From positions 46,803 through 110,802 of the forward strand of contig JAPSFT010000015.1 in assembly GCA_035063765.1 (NCBI GenBank): a DNA stretch of 64,000 nucleotides, in the 5' to 3' direction. This document shows positions 58,507 through 64,000 of the stretch, in pieces (position 1 is the first letter of the stretch; every line of letters begins with the position of its first letter). This stretch comes from Deltaproteobacteria bacterium (GTDB taxonomy: Bacteria; Myxococcota_A; UBA9160; PR03). The position numbers were made by a program, and so were the translations under genes. The notes beneath the pieces were generated by a model. It saw only the letters and a program-made list of their open reading frames with translations. It made no database searches and was not told the DNA's origin.

Positions 58507-59124
58507 TCAGGAGCCGGGCACGGCGCCCGGAGCCGCCCCGGCGGCCGCCTCGGCACCGGGGGCGGGGACGCCCGCGGCGGGCGCGGGCGGGAGCGGCGCA
58601 AGGGTGCCCGCGTCGGCGCCGGTGCTGCCGCCGAGGAGGCCCTGCTCCTCGGCCAGCGCGCGGACCGCGTCACGGCGGACGACGAGGCCGTCCTCGCGCG
58701 CCCGGAAGGTCGGGGCCAGGGTCCGGCTCGGGCCGCTCGTGAGCCACATCCAGCTCGACGCGCCGAGCGCGCCGAGCGCGACGGCGAGGCCCACCGCGCG
58801 CGCGAGCCGGGTGAGCGCGCCGGCCGCGGCGGCGTCGTCGGGACCGGCCGCCTCGGGCAGCATGCGCGCGATCGTCTCGTCGGGCGGCAGCCCGAGCGCC
58901 GTCGCCACCGTGCGCACGAAGCCGCGCGCGAAGCCGTCCGGGTCGTGGTCGAAGGCGCCGGCCTCGAGGCGCTGGAGCGAGCGCAGCGGGATCCGCATCT
59001 GGCCGGCGAGCTCTTCGGGCGAGAGGCCCCTCAGCTCGCGCTGGCGGGCCAGGTACGCCCCGATCCGCTCGGCGCCGACCGCGCCGGCGCCGCTCCGGTC
59101 GGCGCCGGCGTGCCGGCCGGTCAC
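58507..59124 (-). CDS. RodZ-like helix-turn-helix membrane protein
   Basis: About 205 residues from GTG 59124 (GTGA overlap with the TPR gene stop). HTH_25-type domain: IGAYLARQRELRGLSPEELAGQMRIPLRSLQRLEAG, in key part RGLSPEELAGQMRIPLRSL. One membrane helix follows (VGLAVALGALGASSWMWL, about residues 115-135), then a Pro/Ala-rich outer tail. This matches the RodZ outline, where the HTH binds MreB, but it is shorter than E. coli RodZ. An alternative start at GTG 59163 would overlap the neighbour by 43 bases. Confidence 0.8.
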   Translation of the reverse strand: MTGRHAGADRSGAGAVGAERIGAYLARQRELRGLSPEELAGQMRIPLRSLQRLEAGAFDHDPDGFARGFVRTVATALGLPPDETIARMLPEAAGPDDAAAAGALTRLARAVGLAVALGALGASSWMWLTSGPSRTLAPTFRAREDGLVVRRDAVRALAEEQGLLGGSTGADAGTLAPLPPAPAAGVPAPGAEAAAGAAPGAVPGS

Positions 59125-59975
59125 TGCAGGGTCTGCAGGTACTCCGCGCTTCGCTTGCTCCACGGTCCGCTCGGGCGCAGGTCGCTCGCCTTGTTGAGCT
59201 GCGCAATGGCGCGGCGCTTGTCGCCCATCGACACGTACAGCTCGGCGAGCCGGTAGCGCGCCTCGGCCTCGGCCATCACGCCCGGCTCCTCCGTGAGCAC
59301 GCGTTCGAAGTGCTCGACGGCCTGGTCGCGATCGCCGCGGTCGGCTGCCAGGATGCCGAGGTTCAGCCGCGCGGGCCAGTAGCTGTCACGGTAGTCGATG
59401 GCGAGGCGCAGGTGCTGGGCAGCCGCGTCGAGCCGGCCGAGCTTGTACTCCGCCCAGCCGAGGTTCGTGAGCGCCTGCCAGGGGCTCGGAAAGGTCGGGT
59501 CGTCCACCAGGTGCTGCGCGTGGACGATCGCGTCCTCGTAGCGCTCGAGCTGGATGTAGAGGCCCGAGAGGTTCAGGTGTGCGGCCTGGAAGGCCGGGTC
59601 GATGGAGAGCGCTGCCTGCAGGTGCTGCTCCGTCTCGACCACCCGCCCGCTGCGCCGGTAGGCCTCGGCGAGTGCGAGCCGGATGTTGGCGTCCGCGGGA
59701 TCGAGGCGGACCGCCTGGAGCAGCTCGCCGATCGCCTCGGGATTGCGGTCCGAGCGCATGCGGTCGATCGCGAGCTCGTAGTGCACCCGGGCCCGGCGCT
59801 GGGCGTCGGTGGGTCCCGGGGCCGCCGACTCGCTCGCGCGCTCGGAACCCGGGCGTGCGCCGCGCGAGGCCGAGGTCGCGGCCTGCGAGCTGGCGCAGCC
59901 GAGCGAGCCGGCGCCGAGCGCCGCGCTGAGGACGCCGGCCGCGAGCAGGCGAAGCGTCGGGGTTCGGGTGGACAT
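59121..59975 (-). CDS. PilF/PilW (Tgl)-like TPR lipoprotein
   Basis: It has 284 residues. Signal peptide with lipobox GSLGC. After a linker come about six TPRs (AQRRARVHYELAIDRMRSDRNPEAIGEL, ALAEAYRRSGRVVETEQHLQ, NLGWAEYKLGRLDAAAQHL, in parts). This is the layout of PilF/PilW and M. xanthus Tgl, which help the PilQ secretin assemble. Length and repeat number fit. It is the third pilus-related locus hint in the window. Other TPR lipoproteins (NlpI-like) remain possible. Confidence 0.75.
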   Translation of the reverse strand: MSTRTPTLRLLAAGVLSAALGAGSLGCASSQAATSASRGARPGSERASESAAPGPTDAQRRARVHYELAIDRMRSDRNPEAIGELLQAVRLDPADANIRLALAEAYRRSGRVVETEQHLQAALSIDPAFQAAHLNLSGLYIQLERYEDAIVHAQHLVDDPTFPSPWQALTNLGWAEYKLGRLDAAAQHLRLAIDYRDSYWPARLNLGILAADRGDRDQAVEHFERVLTEEPGVMAEAEARYRLAELYVSMGDKRRAIAQLNKASDLRPSGPWSKRSAEYLQTLQ

Positions 59976-60002
59976 CGTCGGGTCTCCCTCGCGAGGCTGG
60001 GG

Positions 60003-60878
60003 TCAGAAGCCGGCCAGGAGCCGGAGCAGCGCCGGCACGGGCGAAGGCGCGTCGGGCGCACGCAGCCGGACGGGCTTGACCCGGCCGAGCATCGCGCCAC
60101 CCGTCGTCGAGCGGGCGCTCTGGCCCGCCTGGGGCGCTCCGTCGCGCTCGGCCCGCGCCGGCGGGCGGGCGGCGGGCGGAGCCGTCTTCTCGGGCGGCTC
60201 CTCGCCGGACGCGGCGAGGTAGCGGAACTTCGTGAGTCGCGAGGCCTCGAAGGCCACAGGGGGTGCGGCGGGCACGGCCGGGATCGGCGGCGACGCGACC
60301 GGCGGCGCCGGGGCGGCGATCGGGTCCGGCTCCCGCTGCGGAGCGGGCCGCACCGGCTCGCGGCTCTTCGCGCGCCGCCCCGCCTTGACCCTCGGTGCGG
60401 CGGGAGCGACGGACGGCTCCTGCTCGAGCGCCTCCTCGAGCAGGATCTCCTCGGACGACGCGAGCTCGAGCGCGGGCGTCGTCTCGCCGACGTCCGGCTC
60501 CGGCGGCGCGACGATCTCGCGCAGGCGCGCGAGAGCGTCCCGGAGCACGGCCTCGCTGCGGGCGGTCACGAGCTCGTCGTCGAAGAGGAAGCCCATGCTC
60601 TCGCCGAACGAGAGCGCCGCGTCGAGGGCGACCGCGATCCCGCTGGCGCCCGCGAGGTCCTCGCCCTCGAGCTCGTAGAGCACGGACGCGCCGTTGCGCA
60701 GCGAGCGCACCGCGACCGTGAAGCAGGTGCGCCCCGCCTCGCTGTGGACCGCGATGGCGCCGCGGGCGGGCCCGGCCGGCAGGTCCGGGGTCGCCACGAC
60801 CGGCGTGTTCAGCGACAGGCGCAGCGCCAGGAGCCGGTCGGCGACCAGCAGGAGCGGGCGTTTGCGCGGGCTGAACAT
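60003..60878 (-). CDS. Unknown protein with ordered N-domain and long Pro/Ala-rich tail
   Basis: It has 291 residues from ATG 60878. Residues 1-125 look folded (LLLVADRLLALRLSLNTPVV, CFTVAVRSLRNGASVLYELEG, SFGESMGFLFDDELVTARSE). After that is a low-complexity acidic then Pro/Ala-rich tail, ending LLRLLAGF. No signal peptide, membrane helix or recognised motif. First gene of the minus-strand group ending at ppdK; 178 bases (60879-61056) separate it from divergent korA, with a weak TTTCGC/TACACT pair for korA at 61004-61031. Confidence 0.65.
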   Translation of the reverse strand: MFSPRKRPLLLVADRLLALRLSLNTPVVATPDLPAGPARGAIAVHSEAGRTCFTVAVRSLRNGASVLYELEGEDLAGASGIAVALDAALSFGESMGFLFDDELVTARSEAVLRDALARLREIVAPPEPDVGETTPALELASSEEILLEEALEQEPSVAPAAPRVKAGRRAKSREPVRPAPQREPDPIAAPAPPVASPPIPAVPAAPPVAFEASRLTKFRYLAASGEEPPEKTAPPAARPPARAERDGAPQAGQSARSTTGGAMLGRVKPVRLRAPDAPSPVPALLRLLAGF

Positions 60879-61056
60879 GCCGGGCCTATCGGCGCGCGGG
60901 AAGCGGCGCTTGAGGCTCGCCAGGGCGCAAGCGGCGCGCGAAGCTCGCGCCGGACGGCGGGATTCAGCGGGGCCCGGAATCCGCCCGGGGGACGGCGGGG
61001 CCCTTTCGCTACCTCCCGCGGTCGATACACTGGCTGCGCCCTGGAGGATTCCGCTC

Positions 61057-62913
61057 TTGCCTACCGCCCAGGCCCCGCCGGCCGCCCGGGCCCCGAAGCC
61101 GCACCAGCGCATCGACCGCGTGGCGATCCGTTTCGCCGGCGACTCGGGCGACGGCATGCAGCTCACGGGCACGAAGTTCACCGAGTCCACCGCGCTCGCG
61201 GGCAACGACCTCTCGACCCTGCCCGACTTCCCAGCAGAGATCCGCGCGCCAGCAGGAACCCTGGCAGGCGTCTCCGGCTTCCAGATCCACTTCTCCTCGA
61301 CCGACGTGCGCACCCCGGCCGACCAGCCCGACGTGCTGGTCGCGATGAACCCGGCCGCCCTCAAGGCGAACCTCGGCGACGTGCGGCCGGGCGGGATGGT
61401 GATCATCAACTCCGACGCCTTCAGCGACAAGAGCCTGGAGCGCGCCGGCTACCAGGACGACCCCCTTCCCGACGCGCGCGAGCGCTTCCGCCTGGTCGAG
61501 ATCCCGCTGACCCGGCTCACCTTCGAGGCGCTCGCCGACCTGAACCTCTCCCAGCGCGAGGGCGCACGCTCGAAGAACTTCTTCGCGCTGGGCCTCATGT
61601 ACTGGCTCTACGGCCGGCCCCTGGAGTCCACCCTGCGCTGGATCGCGAGCCGCTTCAGCGGCGAGATCGCCGAGGCCAACCGGCGGGTGCTGATGGCGGG
61701 CATCCACTTCGGGGAGACCAGCGAGCTGTTCCCGGTGTCGTTCGAGGTCCCACCCGCCAAGATCGAGCCGGGCCTCTACCGCAACATCACCGGCAACACC
61801 GCGCTGGCTTGGGGGGCGGTGGCGGCGAGCGTCCAGATGGAGCGGCCGCTCTTCGTCGGCGCCTACCCGATCACGCCGGCCTCGGACGTGCTGCACGAGC
61901 TCGCCAAGCACCGGCACTTCGGGATCCGGACCTTCCAGGCCGAGGACGAGATCGCGGCCGCCGCCGCGGCGATCGGCGCCGCCTTCGCGGGCCAGCTCGC
62001 GCTCACCGTGACGAGCGGCCCGGGGTTCCTCCTGAAGCAGGAGGCGCTGAACCTCGCGGTGATGACGGAGCTGCCGATCGTCGCCGTCGACGTGCAGCGC
62101 GCCGGGCCCTCGACCGGCATGCCGACCAAGACCGAGCAGGCCGACCTGCTGATGACGATCCACGGGCGCAGCTCCGACAGCCCCGTGCCGGTGCTGGCCC
62201 CGGCGACGCCCGGCGAGTGCTTCTCGGTGATGATCGAGGCGTTCCGGATCGCGGTGAAGTACATGACGCCGGTGGTGGTGCTGTCGGACGGATACCTCGC
62301 CAACAGCGCCGAGCCGTGGAAGATCCCGGCGCTCGAGACCCTGCCGCGCACGCCGGTCGTGTACCACAGCGAGCGCGAAGACTTCTCCCCCTACCGGCGC
62401 GTTCCCGACACGCTCGCGCGTCCCTGGGCGATCCCCGGCACGCCGGGCCTCGAGCACCGGATCGGCGGGATCGAGAAGCAGGACGTGAGCGGCAACGTCT
62501 CGTACCTGCCCGCCAACCACCAGCGCATGACGGACCTGCGCCACGAGAAGGTCGAGCGGATCGCGGCCGAGTTCCCGCCGCTCGAGCCCCGCGGCGCCGG
62601 CTCGGGCCGGCTCCTGGTGGTGGGCTGGGGCGGGACCCACGGCGCGATCGCGACCGCGGTCGACGAGGCGCGCGCCGCGGGCCGCGAGGTCGCGCACCTG
62701 CACCTGCGGCAGCTCAACCCCCTGCCGCGCGATCTCGGCGCCGTGCTGGCGCGCTTCGAGCGCGTGCTCGTGCCGGAGCTCAACGCGGGCCAGCTCGTAC
62801 GGATCCTGCGCGACCGCTACCTCGTACCGGCGCAGAGCTACTCGAAGGTGCAGGGGCAGCCCTTCCACGTGTCGGAGCTGCGCGCGGCCATCGACCGCGC
62901 GCTGGAGGCCTGA
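61057..62913 (+). CDS. korA: 2-oxoacid:acceptor oxidoreductase, alpha subunit (gamma-alpha fused)
   Basis: KorA-type subunit of a 2-oxoglutarate (or other 2-oxoacid) ferredoxin oxidoreductase. It has 618 residues from TTG 61057, with GGAGG nine bases upstream. N-terminal gamma domain: RVAIRFAGDSGDGMQLTG, TLPDFPAEIRAPAGTLAGVS. Alpha (pyrimidine-binding) domain: FVGAYPITPASDVLHELAKH, VTSGPGFLLKQEALNLAVM, RAGPSTGMPTKTEQADL. C-terminal VVGWGGTHGAIATAVDEA. This gamma-alpha order is the KorA/two-subunit form. korB follows by five bases. Confidence 0.94.
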   Translation: MPTAQAPPAARAPKPHQRIDRVAIRFAGDSGDGMQLTGTKFTESTALAGNDLSTLPDFPAEIRAPAGTLAGVSGFQIHFSSTDVRTPADQPDVLVAMNPAALKANLGDVRPGGMVIINSDAFSDKSLERAGYQDDPLPDARERFRLVEIPLTRLTFEALADLNLSQREGARSKNFFALGLMYWLYGRPLESTLRWIASRFSGEIAEANRRVLMAGIHFGETSELFPVSFEVPPAKIEPGLYRNITGNTALAWGAVAASVQMERPLFVGAYPITPASDVLHELAKHRHFGIRTFQAEDEIAAAAAAIGAAFAGQLALTVTSGPGFLLKQEALNLAVMTELPIVAVDVQRAGPSTGMPTKTEQADLLMTIHGRSSDSPVPVLAPATPGECFSVMIEAFRIAVKYMTPVVVLSDGYLANSAEPWKIPALETLPRTPVVYHSEREDFSPYRRVPDTLARPWAIPGTPGLEHRIGGIEKQDVSGNVSYLPANHQRMTDLRHEKVERIAAEFPPLEPRGAGSGRLLVVGWGGTHGAIATAVDEARAAGREVAHLHLRQLNPLPRDLGAVLARFERVLVPELNAGQLVRILRDRYLVPAQSYSKVQGQPFHVSELRAAIDRALEA

Positions 62914-62918
62914 TCGCC

Positions 62919-63956
62919 GTGGCCGAGCCGGTCGCCGGGGCGCCCGCCGCCCTCACCCGCAAGGACTTCGAGTCGGACCAGGAGGTGCGCTGGTGTCCCG
63001 GCTGCGGGGACTACTCGGTGCTCGCGAACATCCAGCGCGTGCTCCCCGAGTTCGGGATCCCGCGCGAGAACTTCGTCTTCGTGTCCGGGATCGGCTGCTC
63101 GAGCCGCTTCCCCTACTACATGAACACCTACGGCTTCCACACGATCCACGGCCGTGCGCCGGCCTTCGCCACCGGGATCAAGCTGGCGCGGCCGGAGCTG
63201 TCGGTGTGGGTGGTGACGGGGGACGGCGACGGGCTCTCGATCGGCGGCAACCACCTCCTGCACGCGATCCGGCGCAACGTGGACCTCCAGATCATGCTCT
63301 TCAACAACCGGATCTACGGCCTCACCAAGGGCCAGTTCTCGCCGACCTCGCGGCTCGGGATGAAGAACAAGTCGATCCCGATGGGCGTGATCGACCACCC
63401 GGTGGACCCGATCGGCTTCGCGCTCGGCGCCGGCGCCACCTTCGTCGCCCGCGTCATCGACGTGGACGCCGTGGGGCTCCAGGAGGTGCTGCGGCGGGCC
63501 TACGCGCACCGCGGCACGGCCTTCATCGAGATCCTCCAGAACTGCCCCGTCTTCAACGACGGCGAGTGGCAGGCGCTCGAGGACCGGCGCACGCGCGCGG
63601 ACGCGGGGCTCCCGCTCGAGCACGGCAAGCCCCTGGTCTTCGGCGCGAAGGGCCGCCGGCGCGGGATCCGCATCGAGCACGGCGTGCCGCACGTCGTCGA
63701 GCTCGCCGACGACGCCGACCCGGTCGCGGCCGGCGTGACCGTCCACGACGAGCGCGTCGAGCGCCCGGCCTACGCCTTCTCGCTCGCGAGCCTCACGCCG
63801 CCCGACTTCCCGACCCCGACCGGGGTCCTGCGCGCCGTCGAGCGCCCGAGCTACGACCGCCTGCTCGAGGAGCAGGTCGCCACCGCCCGCCAGCAACGCG
63901 GCCCCGGCGACCTGCGCGCCCTGCTCCATTCCGGGGATACCTGGACGGTCGAGTAG
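62919..63956 (+). CDS. korB: 2-oxoacid:acceptor oxidoreductase, beta subunit
   Basis: It has 345 residues from GTG 62919 (GGAGG ten bases upstream, within the end of korA). TPP and cluster-binding features: RWCPGCGDYSVLANIQR, SGIGCSSRFPYYMNTYGFHT, VVTGDGDGLSIGGNHLLHA, FNNRIYGLTKGQFSPTS, FIEILQNCPVFNDG. The Cys in CPGC, GIGCSSR and QNCP can hold the single 4Fe-4S cluster. No separate ferredoxin-type delta subunit is adjacent within the window. The last 44 bases (63957-64000) show no feature. Confidence 0.94.
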   Translation: MAEPVAGAPAALTRKDFESDQEVRWCPGCGDYSVLANIQRVLPEFGIPRENFVFVSGIGCSSRFPYYMNTYGFHTIHGRAPAFATGIKLARPELSVWVVTGDGDGLSIGGNHLLHAIRRNVDLQIMLFNNRIYGLTKGQFSPTSRLGMKNKSIPMGVIDHPVDPIGFALGAGATFVARVIDVDAVGLQEVLRRAYAHRGTAFIEILQNCPVFNDGEWQALEDRRTRADAGLPLEHGKPLVFGAKGRRRGIRIEHGVPHVVELADDADPVAAGVTVHDERVERPAYAFSLASLTPPDFPTPTGVLRAVERPSYDRLLEEQVATARQQRGPGDLRALLHSGDTWTVE

Positions 63957-64000
63957 CCCGGGGACAGACCCGGGGGGAAAGGCGAGAACCCCGCGGGGGG

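Noticed and set aside
59310..63956. A 1,548-codon plus frame ending in korB
   Set aside because: Only the korB part (from 62919) has family sequence; the rest is a shadow of minus-strand genes and of korA.
63957..64000. Possible terminator after korB from repeated CCCGGGG
   Set aside because: The repeats are direct, not inverted, and the window ends before any T-run could be seen.

Overview
The window is a very GC-rich, gene-dense stretch of a bacterial chromosome with about 60 protein genes, two tRNA genes and no insertion sequence, prophage or CRISPR array. The content suggests a Gram-negative, delta-proteobacterium-like lineage (Myxococcota, Desulfobacterota or Binatota type). The basis is the pilA-pilG-pilH-pilI-pilD order known from Myxococcus xanthus, DUF4388 proteins, an outer-membrane assembly and lipoprotein-sorting set (bamA, lolCD, lptE, lnt), sigma-54 promoters, and a U1-A72 tRNA-Gln. 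Coding strands leave long open frames on the other five frames, so many long ORFs are shadows. Genes are packed with 4-base stop/start overlaps (ATGA, GTGA, TTGA and two probable CTGA).

Layout. 1-14796 (minus): 3'-truncated bamA, lolD, lolC/E, lysS, prfB (with an intact programmed +1 frameshift), lnt, ybeY, phoH-like, a DUF4388 protein and a TPR/zinc-finger membrane protein. 14954-15217 (plus): rpsT. 15227-31975 (minus): holA and lptE, then a chemosensory operon read from high to low coordinates: DUF4388-GAF, cheY, cheA, cheW, cheW, zinc-ribbon/receiver, HEAT-repeat protein, cheR, cheB, coiled-coil/GAF, cheY, MCP. No flagellar genes are present, so the pathway may control something else; the nearby pilus genes make pili an obvious guess. 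32093-40508 (minus): M17 N-domain protein, nusB, ribH, ribD, nrdR, an rpiB-glyA fusion, fabF, acpP, fabD, rpmF, yceD. 40575-41972 (plus): gltX, followed by minus-strand tRNA-Gln.

42208-49661: methyltransferase, UbiA-type prenyltransferase, a small-gene/nucleotidyltransferase pair, then the pilin block (two pilins, pilG, pilH, pilI, pilD) under a consensus sigma-54 promoter. 49991-52682: tRNA-Glu, a DnaQ-like exonuclease, a small kinase-like protein, a small unknown protein, and an ECF sigma factor that also has a consensus sigma-54 promoter. 52932-60878 (minus): lipoprotein, ppdK, glyS with its own TTGACA promoter, recO, a RodZ-like protein, a PilF/Tgl-like TPR lipoprotein and an unknown protein. 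61057-63956 (plus): korA-korB.

The most unusual signals are: a dispersed repeat found in-frame in two chemosensory proteins and again between gltX and tRNA-Gln; the rpiB-glyA fusion; three exactly 15-base-spaced Shine-Dalgarno repeats before acpP; a sigma-54 promoter in front of an ECF sigma gene; and two genes whose conserved frames lack a standard start codon. All functions are assigned by reading sequence; no database search was run.
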